DNA of 64,000 nt from Vitellaria paradoxa. Lineage: Eukaryota; Streptophyta; Magnoliopsida; Ericales; Sapotaceae. Positions 11,464-22,248 of this stretch are shown in pieces (positions within the stretch are counted from its first letter, which is position 1; each line of letters starts with the position of its first letter). The stretch is taken from positions 40,778,485-40,842,484 of the forward strand of contig CM034237.1 of the NCBI GenBank assembly GCA_019916065.1, in the 5' to 3' direction. Position numbers and translations under genes: made by a program. Under the pieces are notes generated by a model. It saw only the letters and a list, made by a program, of their open reading frames with translations, did not search any database and was not told the DNA's origin.

Positions 11464-12497
11464 CTAAAGCTTTAGCCCAAACTCAGCCAATTTTTGCTCA
11501 ATAATTATCAGATCAAGTCGATCTGCCATCTCAGTCGTAAGATAATTCTTCCAGTCCCCGGCCTCACCCCGCCGGAAGAAGTTCTTGTGTTCAAACCCGA
11601 ATGATAATTTCCCAGACTTATTGACCTCCAAATTGGTCAAATTATTAAAACTACATAATCCAATGATCCCATCCAAAACTCCAGATGCCTCTTCCTGTGG
11701 AGAAAATGGACAACCCAAGAACTCAGCTAATCTCCTCAAATGAAAAGGGGTTGCTCTTTCAACTCCTCGTACTTCAAGAAAAACACCTCCAGAGGGTTCT
11801 CCAAACTTGCCTTCCAATAACCTAGCACATGATCCCAATAGGGTCCATAGGGGCTCTCCCCCATACAAAACCTATCAAAGGCCTCTTCAAGTGAAAGGGA
11901 TCCAAGGTTTGGACGTCTCACCTTGTTTGCGAAGTGCCAAAGAGAAACAAAAGTGTCCTTGGGGTTCCTGCACAGATAAACTATCTTACACGATGAAGTA
12001 CATTTGACAGATTCTGGCAAGCATGTGTATGGTAAATGCGACGCAAAGAGTCTTGGAGAGGTAAGATGATGAGTGTCAGAAGAGGAAACCCCTGTATCAT
12101 GAGGATAGAGCTCAATTTCTAAGAAGGGCACAAGTTCATGAGGATTGTTTGAAAGTAATGGGTGTTGGTTGTTGTTGGTATGGCCAGGTGGATAACGTGC
12201 GCGGTTCACTAATGAAAAGAGAAGGGCCTTGAGCCATGTGGTGCCTGATTTTGGCAGGGTGACTAGAAGAATATCAGTTTTTTGAGGTTGGAAGTGTTGT
12301 TGGCATGCAAGTAATCCTGGCAAGACCCTGGGCGAGAACCAAAAACCTTGGAATTGATATACATCAAGCGTAATCCAGCCATTTGCCCTGGGTAGGGAAG
12401 CCAATAAATCCCCTAATTCTTCAGTCGAATCACCTTCCTTGAGATCGAAGCGAGAAGAATGCAGAGGTTGGGACGTTGGAACAGAGTTGATGGACAT
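11464..12497 (-). pseudogene. SOT2: cytosolic sulfotransferase with one frameshift
   Basis: The gene would transfer the sulfuryl group of PAPS to a hydroxyl of a small acceptor in the cytosol; the acceptor cannot be read from sequence. From the ATG at 12497 the first frame runs 253 residues: PAPS 5'-phosphosulfate loop PKSGTTW at 82-88, the likely catalytic His in FASHLPY at 154, and the 3'-phosphate site RNPKDTFVS at 177-185. That frame stops at 11736. The second frame carries the remaining family features (FHLRRLAEFLGCPFSP, FFRRGEAGDWKNYLT) to a stop at 11464. Comparison with SOT4 shows one base missing in the codons after KEQP near 11742-11748. Without it the gene would be about 344 codons, the usual plant SOT length, with no introns. 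A sequencing error is possible. If real, the product lacks the C-terminal PAPS-binding region. Confidence 0.88.
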
Positions 12498-12533
12498 TGC
12501 GGCTTTCTGATGCCTAATTATTAGGACTACGGT

Positions 12534-12543
12534 TGATATATAA
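12534..12543 (-). promoter_or_regulatory. Possible TATA box of SOT2
   Basis: On the minus strand TTATATATC lies about 40 bases before the SOT2 ATG. SOT4 has a diverged version at the same place. A TATA this close would leave a leader of only about 10 bases, so the real start of transcription may be elsewhere. Confidence 0.3.
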
Positions 12544-13613
12544 GTAGCTTAAGGCTTCGTTTGGCTAATATATATATAATTTGCTTTTATTTTTTTTGGT
12601 AATTTTTTTGTCCTTATAACTTTTTTTGGCCAAAAATTCATTTTTTAATAAGTTGCACTTTTAAGTTTGTTAATCGCATTTACAAAAAAATTAAAAAATT
12701 CATGTCTAAAAAATAAATAAATAAAATTAACTTTTTGGTTACTTTTCTATTCAAATAGGTGCAAAATTTTTAATTTTTTTATATAAATACAATTAACACA
12801 CCTAAAAATTATATTTTTTTAAAAAAATTAAATTTTAGTGAAAATAAAATTATATAAAAAATTACAAAAATCAAAAATCAAATTTTCTCTAACCAACAAA
12901 AGAAAAAAAAAATTGACTCCGATAATTCATGTCCTAAGTCAAACCCCTAAACGTGTGTCAAGGTTTCCTCCTAAAAAATTGTTCTCGTGAATTTTTCTTT
13001 ATTATCCTTACAATTTTTTTTTTCTGCGTCATGGATGACGGTGGCAAAAATTGGGCCTGCTTTCTGCTCCAACCACTTAAATTTTGAACTTTTGGGGTCT
13101 GTTTGCTGAAAAATTTTGATAAAAATTTATGAAAATTTTTTAAAATTTCTGAAATTTTCTATTACATTTTTACATATTTTTATATTTTTGAAATTTAAAA
13201 AAATTCAATACCTTTTAAAAAAAGTCAATAATTAGAATTCAGTTAATCAAATAAAAAAAATTTTTTCGCCATGTTTACTATGAACTTTCAAGATACCGAA
13301 TGATACCCACTTTGACTATTTTTTTTAGGGTTATAGAAATCGTTCCGATGGTTTCGTACAACCAACTTATGTCCAAACAGATTGTAGGAACCGTTTCGAC
13401 AGATTGTAGTGAAGAGAAGTCATGATTGATACAAAATTTTGAATTCATATAAATAAAAGTCTAATCTATCAGAACGATAATTTTACTGTTCATCTCTAAA
13501 AAACACAATTTAAGATGTGTACATCAAATGTAAAAAATTTTTTCAAATTATATTTTATCTTATTTTATTTTATTTTTTATCACCGTAAACACACTTTAAT
13601 GAATAACAAATTG

Positions 13614-13735
13614 TCGAGCTCATGTAGCATCCTGAATGTCTGCATGAAACACGTTGAACTGCAGTCGAAATGCTCAAGTAACGTGTTTGGGTCATCATAC
13701 AATTATTTATTATATAAATTTATGATGTTTAAAGT
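13614..13735 (+). repeat. Dispersed repeat, short form
   Basis: It joins sequences that are about 0.9 kb apart at 3690-4715: GTCGAGCTCATGTAGCATCC at the left and GTTTGGGTCATCATACAATT at the right. Noncoding. Confidence 0.45.
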
Positions 13736-13885
13736 GTGTTTATAACAATAAAAAGATAAAATGAAATAAAATAAAATAAATTATAAATTCATATTTCGTT
13801 CAATAAAATAAAAAATAAAAAAATAAATAATTTTTAAAATTTTTTTATTATTTCTCGAAATTTTTTTACCATCTCAAACAAAGGC
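13736..13885 (-). repeat. MITE-like family M1, copy 3
   Basis: Its reverse complement shows the family order: a GTTTGAGATGGTAAAAAAATTT edge, AAAAATTATTTATT, ATTGAACGAAATATGAATTTATAA, and a TTTATTTTATTTCATTTTATC tract ending in GTTATAAACACAC. Confidence 0.55.
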
Positions 13886-14984
13886 TTTAGCCGTGGCTAA
13901 GTCCAACGCTGGACCACAAATAATCTGAGGCGGACCCACCCGCATACAGGTATGTCAGCTGTAACTTTCAATTTCTCTTTCTTTTGTTTTTTCGGTACCC
14001 TTACGGCCCTTCAGGACGGTAAAAAATAATAAAAATTAATGAGATATGTAATTTAGATAATTTTTGACATTTAATATGCGATAATCAAATCATATTTTTT
14101 AAAAATAAATAATAAAATTTTTTATTTTTATGTTAACTTTTTAGATAGAGAAATTGTCTGAATGATTTTTTGATTTCGCGGTTTTATGTCAAAATTTATT
14201 GAAAGTGATTAAAAAATTTTTAAAATTTGTAAAAATATTATTGGTATTTATAAAATGTTATTAGAGTTTGTAAAAAATTTATTGGGATATGTAAATATAT
14301 ATAAATTTATAAAAATTTTACAGAGTATGAAAAGTACAGGATATGTTAGAGAATTTTAAAGATTTTCAAAAATTTTTAATGCTTTTCACTATTTTTTAAA
14401 ACTCCAAACAGGCTCTTAAATGATTCCTGCCATTATATTTTAAATAAATTACATATATTTTTTCTAAACATTAAATTAATTACACATATATACCCTCAAT
14501 ATTTAAAATTTATATAAACTCCTTATTCTCAAAAATTACTAACATCTGATCACCTTCCACTAAAGTTTCTGTTATTATGCTAGAATTCCATTAAAATTTT
14601 ATAAAATGGTGATATCATCTAAAATTTTTAACTTAATATATCATTTTTACCCTTTTTTTTCCCTCAGCTACTGCCATAGCCAGCAACTATCAACCTCATC
14701 GCCCAAAAATATGCCGCCGCTGTTGCCACTGTTCATTTCCGATGTCATCACCAGCCAAGCCCTCTTCAATTACAAATTTAACTGCCCAACTTATCAAAAA
14801 TCCATCGAATCCAAGTAAATCTTCCTTAAGATTTAACTGCCAAATTCATAAAAAAAAAAATCCATCAAATCCAAAAAAGTCATCCTCAGGATTTGACTGC
14901 CAAACTCAAACCTATAAAATCCCCCTCACATCATTTTGATTGACAAAATCACAACAGGTTAATATATATATATACACATATGTG

Positions 14985-15115
14985 TTAACTTTGTTTGAAA
15001 TAAAAAAAATTTTAAATAATATAAAAAAGTTTTAAAAATATTTAATTTTTATTTTATTATATGAATTACGAATTAATAACTTATCTCATTTCATACAAAA
15101 AAAAATATTGAATTT
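14985..15115 (+). repeat. MITE-like family M1, copy 4
   Basis: Starts GTTAACTTTGTTTGAAAT, continues through AATTTTTATTTTATTATATG, AATTACGAATTAATAACTTAT and a CTCATTTCAT edge. Block B has a copy at the equivalent place (40268-40412), so this insertion predates the block duplication. Confidence 0.5.
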
Positions 15116-15279
15116 AAAAACACACTTAATTAATGAAAAGTTTTCAAAATAAAAAATTATGAAACAAATTTTAAACTGTAAAATCAAAGAATATATATGT
15201 ATATATTTGCATTTATATCCAGAAATATATATATACAGACATACTTAATTATATACACGCACATTCGTCTCCAACCAAA

Positions 15280-15500
15280 GCCCCGGCGGGTATTTTTCAC
15301 TTACCTCTGCCGCATGTTGCAAATCTTGACATCGTCGTTCGCTACTTCCTTGTATAGGTTTTGACTGCAGGGATGGAAGGGGTCATCATAGAGGGCTCAA
15401 GCAAGGAGCTTAGGGACTTGAGGAAGCGACACGAATTGAAGAAGTCCGATGGAACCTTGATCTCTACTCTTTATTATGCTCCTCTTTATGTTGGTAATTG
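15280..15500 (+). other. Exon-like fragment, copy A
   Basis: A stretch of ordinary GC content in AT-rich spacer is kept in both blocks. From the ATG at 15373 the plus strand reads MEGVIIEGSSKELRDLRKRH and continues in frame with LKKSDGTLIST and YYAPLYV to 15493. A GT at 15494 (TTG/GTAATT) would be a usable splice donor; without splicing the frame ends soon after. Charged, non-repetitive composition looks protein-like. I do not recognise the family. It could be a gene piece captured by an element or a broken first exon. In copy B the Lys codon became TAG. Confidence 0.4.
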
Positions 15501-15730
15501 CAGCGATTGAGGCGGCGGCGATGGAACCATTTTACTTTATTTATTTATTTATTTATTTATTATTATTATTATTATTTTGGCTACCGAATTTTTGGGCTTC
15601 AATTTTTACACTTGACGATCTCCACCATTTTCTTAGTTCGATTTTTCTCCACTCTTTTTAGTGGTGTTAGGTTGTGAGAGATCATAAAAATGGGTATAGG
15701 GTTTGCGAGAGGTGATAGACAGAGGAGATT

Positions 15731-17484
15731 CAACACAAGGGCATAATTTTTATTTTTTATTTTTTGTTAATTAACACAAAGGCATTATTGTTAATACAAT
15801 AAAAAATTTTAACAGAGTTAAGAGTAATACTATCAAAAAGGGATTGAGTGTTTGTAATTTTTTAAAATATCGGAATTGATATAAATTTTAAATGTTGAAC
15901 AGATTTGTACATAATTAACTTAATATTTAATAAAAATATGTATAATTTATCCTTATATTTTCGGTGTTATTAATTAGAGTGCTGAGTAAGTTATTTTTTT
16001 AAATATAAATATTAGGGGGAAAAAACGGAAACAGGAGCGAGCAGCTAACTCAAAGAAAAAGAGTTGAAACTGAAAACTATAATTATGGTGGGAAAGAAAG
16101 GTGACAAACCTTTTTTTTAATTGGTGAGTGTGCCGGGCTGCAAATCCGTTTAGGTGAGATCGATGTTTGTAAATATAGAGATTTGTATATTTACTGGAGA
16201 CAACTCGTGCAAACCAACAGGATTGTAATTGAATTTTGATTTTTAAGAATAAAATAGTAAATTATGTATTTGCAAGGAAAAAAACTACGGCATGTGATCC
16301 TTTCCAAATGCGATTATTTACACACAAGAAAAGAGTGAAACAAATTGATCAGAGGGAGTCTTTGATCAGGGACACTAATACACGGATGGAGTCAATTTTT
16401 TTTTTCACCCTACGCCATTAAATGGAAATGATTTTTTTTTCATAATAATTAATCATTAATTTAAATATGTAAACCTTGTTAATTTAGTTATAAAATCCTC
16501 AATCTAAATATCTAAAACAGAGTACGAAAAAAAATAAAACTAGCTTAATTAATTTTTTTATAAGCTAAGTTAAGAATTTTAGGAGTTACTATTAATTTTT
16601 ACACGATTTTATGACGAAATTGGGTGGGTGTTTTATTTTTATAACACTGCCAATTAATTATAAGAAGAATAGAGATAAACATTAATAAAGACTAAGAAAA
16701 AAATTAATACAAATAGATAAGAAATAGGAATGAGAGTTTCCCATAAAAAAATAGAAACAAAAATAGGCGACAACCTTGCTTGCCATTGTAAAAAATTATT
16801 TATATAATATATATGTGTGTAATATTTAATTAAAGGCTAAAAAAGGTGCGAGTAAATATTTACAATCATATATATATAGAATATAAATATACTATCAATA
16901 ATCCTTACCTACAACACTCTAAATAAAATTAATATTAAGTTTCTTATATAATTGAAATTTTAGACAAAAGATTTAAATCAAAAAACTATGATAATACATG
17001 GGTTTTAATTCTTTCTTCCCAACTTTTTAGACCCTAACGGCTATTACATATGTTTTGGTCTCTCTCTTCAATTAATTTTTGATAAGTACTATAAAAAAAA
17101 CACAAATTATGGTATTTTAATTCAGAAGGTTTAACTTCCTAAGAATCATAATTAGGCAAAATTTAATTTGACAGTTTTGATTTGTATATGTTCTCCACTC
17201 TTGAAATATAGTGAAATTTAAAATAGTCAATGTGTTTTATGAGATGGATGGCAATAGAGTCCACTAAAATAACAATTGAGTAAGAAGTTAAAAATATAAA
17301 AATAATCTTAATCATTAAATAAAATAAAAATAATTTTCAACAAATGGATCTTAATTTGTGAGGGATATTTTAAAAAACATTTCTATTTTATTATATAGAT
17401 AAAAATTATTAATTTGGAGAATACAAAATTAAAAGTATGTCCAAAATTCTAAACAAATCCAATACAATTAGAGAGATAAACATA
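15731..17484. repeat. Upstream spacer of SOT2, deleted in block B
   Basis: Block B passes from the equivalent of 15730 straight to the equivalent of 17262. The part 16905-17400 is also found upstream of SOT3 at about 28500-28900 (AATTAATATTAAGTTTCTTATATAATTGAAA, then TTTTGGTCTCTCTCTTCAATTAATTTTTGATAAG-like text), so it is ancestral and the loss is in block B. Between 15731 and 16900 I see only AT-rich DNA and short, unconvincing open frames. Confidence 0.55.
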
Positions 17485-17534
17485 TCATATCATATCATAT
17501 CATATCATATCATATCATATATATATATATATAA
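17481..17534. repeat. (CATAT)n then (AT)n microsatellite
   Basis: About eight CATAT units (17481-17520) run directly into an AT dinucleotide run ending near 17534. It lies at the left edge of the Helitron-like insertion. Confidence 0.9.
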
Positions 17535-19094
17535 AGTAGAGTCTGGTAATACCGCTACGTTACATAAGGCATAACTTGCACTACAGTTATGACTTGTGAT
17601 ACCTAATTATAACTATCTTGCGCCATGTAGAACTTAATTTGCGTTATGATTGTGACACGTGTATCATTATGACACATGTCATCTAATTATAGTTATCTTA
17701 ATTATCTTATAAATAAATTCATATTTTACATAATTACTACTTATTCACAATTTTTAATTATATTTAAATTAGAATGTTCATGAATATCACTTGGTATTTT
17801 TATTTAATCTACTCTTCTATTTATCATACAACTTCTTATTTTTATTTTTATTTTTATTTAAAAAATTTTTTATTTTTTATTTTTATTTTTTCTATATTTT
17901 AATAAATTATTATTTAAAACATAATAAATATTATTATTGTTATTAAATAAGATAATGCAAAAAAAATTTACCCTGTTAAATAAAGGTTTTGATAATAAAC
18001 ATTGTTATTATTATTAAACAAAAGTGTAAAAAAAATAACTAGCTTGTTAAATAAAAATTTTAATTTATTAACATAAATTTATAATTATAATTATCTTAAT
18101 TTATAGTTATATGATCTAGATGAAATTAGTATTATACATAATTACCACTTATTCACAATTTTATTAAAACTAAAATGTTCATGGATATCACTTGATATTT
18201 TTATTTGATCAACGCTTCCATTTAATTATCATATAACTTCTTTATTTTTAATTTTTTTATAATTTAATAAATTATTATTTAAAAATAATAAATATAATAA
18301 TAATTATTAAATAAAATATTGTAAAATATCATTAAATAAAATAAGTAATATATCTTAAATTAAATTGTATTACTACTTATTAAAATTTTATATATATTGT
18401 AATATTATTTATTAAAAAAATATCAAACATTATTAGAAATAAAAAATAAAATTAACAATGGATAAATCAATTTAAATGAAGTGCCGCTCAAAATTTTCTC
18501 GGATTTGGACTTTCAATTTGATCAAAACAGTATTATAATTGAAATAAGATAATACTTCAAAATGGTATTCTATTCTAAATAGAATATGACTCTTCTACAT
18601 GCAAAATCTATAAATAAATATGAAGTCTTCTTTTCTTTCACATTTATTGAAGACTTTTTATTACAATATTTTTTTTTTCGACTTTACGATTTGTTAAGTA
18701 TGTATTTAAACTTTAATTTTTCAAAGATTCTGTATATAATTGATATATATTTTGAGTGTTTATATATAATTGATATACATACACACACACACACTGTGAT
18801 AGGAAGAATAGAGACAATAATTATAAAAATTGTTTAATTATATAAGTAAGTATTGTTATTCTTCTGCCTTTTTTGTTTTTTTCTTTTTATTTATTTGAAT
18901 TTGAATTTAATTGAATCAATGTTATTGACAGTATCGATATTTTAATTTATTTTACGCTCACTATTTACATAAATAATAATATATAATACTTTCAAATATA
19001 TTTTCTACAACTTAACTGTTATAACATATGATAATACGCTTAACTTAACTATATAATATGACAAATCTATGCATTGCACGAGCTATATCACTAG
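17485..19094 (+). mobile_element. Helitron-like insertion (non-autonomous)
   Basis: Alignment of the two SOT blocks shows about 1.6 kb here that block B lacks at about 41247. The flanks join as GAGAGATAAACATA and TATATATAAAGACAA, with no target duplication. The insert begins TC after an A and ends CTAG before a T (TATATCACTAG/T), as Helitrons do, and its last bases include GCATTGCACGAGC, a word I associate with plant Helitron 3' ends. A clear terminal hairpin was not found. It has no helicase gene. Inside are two copies of a repeat of about 230 bases. The TC edge falls in a microsatellite, so the left border is uncertain. Confidence 0.5.
17716..18330. repeat. Pair of diverged direct repeats in the Helitron-like element
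   Basis: About 17716-17960 and 18130-18330 share, in order, ACATAATTACxACTTATTCACAATTTT, AATGTTCATGxATATCACTTGxTATTTTTATTT, and a TTAATAAATTATTATTTAAAA block. The copies are diverged by substitutions and small indels. Confidence 0.65.
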
Positions 19095-20287
19095 TATATA
19101 TATAAAGACAAAGTGCAAGAACACAAAATTGGAAAGGTAAAAGGATTATTAAGTTTTACTTATGTAGATATGTAGTCTTAATCTTTACTTTATCTTTTTT
19201 TTTTTTAGACTTTAGGACTACTAATTTATTTTTAATTTTTAAATATATTTGGATTATGAGCTGAATATTACACAGGATTATATATAATTATACTAAAATA
19301 TTATATACTATTATTATTAAAAAAATTTTGGATCAAAATTTTACTCGGGTTATAGCCCACCTTAACCCTAACATGGTTTCATTTGTGCTCCAACATTTAA
19401 GTTAGCACTAGGAAAAGTCTTAGAAACTTAAGAAAGGTAAAGCCCCTTATTATACAAGTCTTAAATGGTGGTAATAATGTGACCATTGGAGTTGATAAGA
19501 AAGTAATATTTTTGTGAGATGTTCTTCAATATTGTGGCCCTAATGCACTGCACTAGACCAAATAATAATACACTGCACTAGACAAAATAATTAGATGTAT
19601 TAACTAGCAAACTATGATTCCAATCTAATTGGAGTATAATTTATAACAAGGGTGATATTTTTATAATCAAACATGTGATAAACAATTTTATATCCCTATA
19701 GTCTTGATCTTGAATATGGTCGTGCTTACTCACAGTACCCAATAGGACGTTTTTCTCCCATTTTTAGGTTTTACCTTTCTCATGTATTACAAATGCTAAT
19801 GTGTTAATATTCTTTTGTGATTATTTTGAAATTGACGGTTTTAATTTGAATTAAAATTATTTACGCACGCACGTCATCATCTAGCCCTCGCCTTTTCAGA
19901 GTCATAACCAGTGTGGCCTTGAAGTTCAAGTTCTTGTAAAATTTTAGGAGATCTCCATCCATCACACTGCATGAGATGGTCTTTTTCTCTTCATCAACTG
20001 TCTCAATATCAGCTTCCCTTTGTGTATATTGAGAGCATATTTTGTAATAATCGTATTATTTACTAATAAATTAAAAAAAATTGGGAGTCAAATCAACAGA
20101 ATTAATATTGAATGACAATCACTTTTCACGGCGACAGAAACAAAAACAAGTTTGACACTATACAAGACAGTCACCGGAAACAACTAGGCATAAGGGGTCA
20201 ACGAAGCAACACAAACCTTAATTGGATTTAGACCAAAAATAATTAATTGAATTTAGACCAAAATAATCATACACCCAGCTAACAGAT
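19095..20287. repeat. 3' flank of SOT3 (duplicate of 41250-42420)
   Basis: This matches 41250-42420 nearly continuously: the AAGTTTTAC...GTAGATATGTAGTCTTAATC block, ATCCCTATAGTCTTGATCT, and TAAAATTTTAGGAGATCTCC. The last 220 bases, nearest SOT3, also resemble the flank of SOT2. No gene is visible. Confidence 0.7.
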
Positions 20288-20375
20288 TTAAAGTCCTAGT
20301 CCAAATTCAGCCAGTCTTTGTTTAATAACGATCTGATCAAGTTGATCTGCCATATGAGCCGTGAGATAATGTTTC
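20288..20375 (-). pseudogene. SOT3, C-terminal piece
   Basis: On the minus strand these bases give the last 29 codons of a sulfotransferase (KHYLTAHMADQLDQIVIK, then RLAEFGLGL and a TAA at 20288-20290). They continue the frame of the main SOT3 piece at 27503-28422, from which they are separated by the Copia element at 20376-27502. GTTTC at 20371-20375 is one copy of the target duplication. Confidence 0.88.
20371..20375 (+). other. Left target-site duplication of Copia-2
   Basis: GTTTC here and at 27503-27507 flank the element. The undisturbed equivalent in SOT5 reads ATAATGTTTTCAGTCTC, so one copy is original SOT sequence. Confidence 0.9.
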
Positions 20376-21026
20376 TATTGGGTCCATACTTATGTGGTGG
20401 ATCCAAATCTAGCTTCCAAGGGAAGTTAAGGGTATTTTTATCAACAAAGGAGAAAGGGCAAAAAGGACCTTTTGGAGCTTATGTTATACTGCTACAGCTG
20501 TTGATATATATATATATAAAACAGTGTGCGTGTGTGCGTTTTGCCGGAGCATGAAAAGCAAAAAGTGGGTTTTGTCTCTTCTCTTTGAAGCCAAGATCAG
20601 GTGTCTATTTCTTCTCCGATTTGGATGAAATTTCAGCATGTTGTTCTCCTCAACTAGCTTTATGTTTTGATGGGTGTGGATCTTCACTGCTCACTCGGAT
20701 TGGAAGTTTGGGATATCTACTTTGGTGAGACCTAAACTTGTTTTTTTTGTTGACTTGTTGAAATCCACCTTTCACAGGTGATGTTTGTATGCCTCTAGTT
20801 CTATCTAGAGAAGCCTTGTTGTAAACCCATTATTATTATTATAGCGGAAGTTAATTTGCTCTTTGATCTGTGGATATAGGTACACTGCCGAACCGCATAA
20901 ATTTTAGTGTCCATTGTTTTATTTTGTTTTGCATCCTCAATTACTTGTCTACTGTTTGTTGTGATTGTATAATTAGCCTATTCTCTGTTTGCACAAGAAG
21001 AGACATTTTACTAGTTTTTCCCAACA
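20376..21026 (+). repeat. Copia-2 5' LTR
   Basis: Length 651. It ends CCCAACA; its start is TATTGGG where the partner LTR has TGTTGGG, so the terminal G has mutated to A. It contains a TA run where the partner has poly-A. The two LTRs differ by a few substitutions per hundred bases, so the insertion is not recent. Confidence 0.9.
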
Positions 21027-21027
21027 A

Positions 21028-21040
21028 TGGTATCAGAGCC
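21028..21040 (+). other. Copia-2 primer-binding site
   Basis: TGGTATCAGAGCC begins one base after the LTR and is the exact complement of the initiator tRNA-Met 3' end used by plant Copia elements. Confidence 0.92.
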
Positions 21041-21087
21041 TGTGTTATGCCTTGAAGGTGCTTGACAAATTCTTGTGTGAATTTAGA

Positions 21088-22248
21088 ATGGAGGAATCTT
21101 CTGGAGCTATGATCAAACTAACCTCTTCAAATTATGTTATTTTGAAACCACAAATGGAAGATGTTTTTTACACAAAGGATTTGTATCGACCCATTTATAG
21201 TGATACTAAAAAGCCGAAAGACACTTTTGATGATGATTGGGAGATAATGAATAGAAAAACTATAGCCCTAATTCGGACTTGGATTGATCAGAGTGTGTTC
21301 CATCATGTGGCTCAAAAAACCAATGCCCATGCCTTATGGAAGAAACTTGAAGCCATGTATGAGAGGAAGACCGCACAAAACAAAGCTTCTTTAATTAGAA
21401 GGCTTGTTAACTTGAAATTCAAAGATGGGCGGAGTGTTGCAGAGCACATGAGTGATTTCCAAGGCTTGATTAATCAGTTGACTACGATGAAGATGGTGCT
21501 AGATGATGAATTGCAAGCACTCTTGCTACTAAGCTCTTTGCCTGATAGTTGGGAAACACTTGTGGCGACTATTAGTAATTCGGCTCCGAATGGTGTAGTG
21601 ACTATGGATATGGTCAAAGATAGTATGTTCAATGAAGAGGCGAGACGAAATGAGCAAGGTTTCTCAATGGAAACAGACGCCCTTATTGTTCAAAACAAAG
21701 GAAGAAGCAAACATAAAAAATTTGGCAATAGTGATAAGTCCCGAGACAAGTCAAAGGACAATTTGAGGGGCAAGTCAAGAGAAAGATCCAGGCCAAGAAA
21801 TGAGATTAAATGCTATCATTGTGGCAAGATGGGACACATGAAAAAGGAATGCCGGAAACTTAAAAGAGAGCAGAGCAAAGAAAGAAGTGGTGAAAAAATT
21901 GACGAGAAAGATACAGCTGCAGTTGCTTTAGATGATGGGGATGTCATTGTTGTTTGCGATGACAGTTATGTTGGGCTCATAGGACATGATTCCAGTTGGG
22001 TAATTGATTCTGGTGCTTCCTTCCATGTCACTTCACAGAAGGATTTCTTTGCAGCTTATACACATGGTGACTTTGGCCATGTTCATATGGGAAATGATGG
22101 TGTGTCCAAGATAGTGGGAATGGGAGATGTTTGTCTAGAGACCAACACTGGCTGCAAGCTAGTACTTAAAGATGTTAGACATGTTCTAGATATTTGCCTC
22201 AATTTGATTTCCACCGGGAAGCTTGATGATGAGGGCTACAAAAACTAA
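21088..22248 (+). pseudogene. Copia-2 gag and protease
   Basis: The likely start is the ATG at 21088 (MEESSGAMIKL); an in-frame ATG at 20989 lies in the LTR before the primer site. The frame contains the retrotransposon gag region (MEDVFYTKDLYRPI, LPDSWETLVATISN), a basic stretch rich in RSKHK/KSRERSR, and the zinc knuckle CYHCGKMGHMKKEC at 21811-21852. The aspartic protease motif WVIDSGASFHVT follows near 22000. Gag packages the RNA and the protease cuts the polyprotein. A TAA at 22246-22248 breaks the frame in the segment that should lead into the integrase, in the same phase as the next part. Confidence 0.9.

Larger units (their letters stand above)
12544..14339. other. Upstream spacer of SOT2, absent from block B
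   Basis: The first 40 bases (GCTTCGTTTGGCTAATATAT) match the flank of SOT4. Matching then stops at about 12585 and resumes at about 14340, whereas block B passes directly from 39285 to 39310. The extra stretch holds a short form of the dispersed repeat (13614-13735) and a family M1 copy (13736-13885). No gene is visible. It was either inserted in block A or lost from block B. Confidence 0.5.
14340..15730. repeat. Block A spacer, part 1 (duplicate of 39310-40990)
   Basis: This spacer aligns with 39310-40990 through CCATTATATTTTAAATAAATTACA, ACTCCTTATTCTxAAAAA, the CCGCCGTTGCCxCTGTCCATT block and the GGCGGGTATTTTTCACTTACCTC block. It sits in the same place relative to SOT2 as the partner does to SOT4, which is strong evidence for segmental duplication. 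A family M1 copy lies at 14985-15115. Confidence 0.7.

Noticed and set aside
11807..12007. Plus-strand open frames over the SOT genes (also near 27641, 38498 and 42642)
   Set aside because: They are antisense shadows of the SOT frames; similarity between them only reflects SOT homology.
20989..21087. Extension of Copia-2 gag to an in-frame ATG at 20989
   Set aside because: The extra residues are encoded in the 5' LTR and across the primer site. The ATG at 21088 aligns with the gag start of Copia-1 at 2969.
22246..22248. Programmed stop read-through between gag and pol in Copia-2
   Set aside because: Copia elements usually use one continuous frame, and the TAA lies in the segment before the integrase, not at a gag/pol border. 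Several other lesions show ordinary decay.
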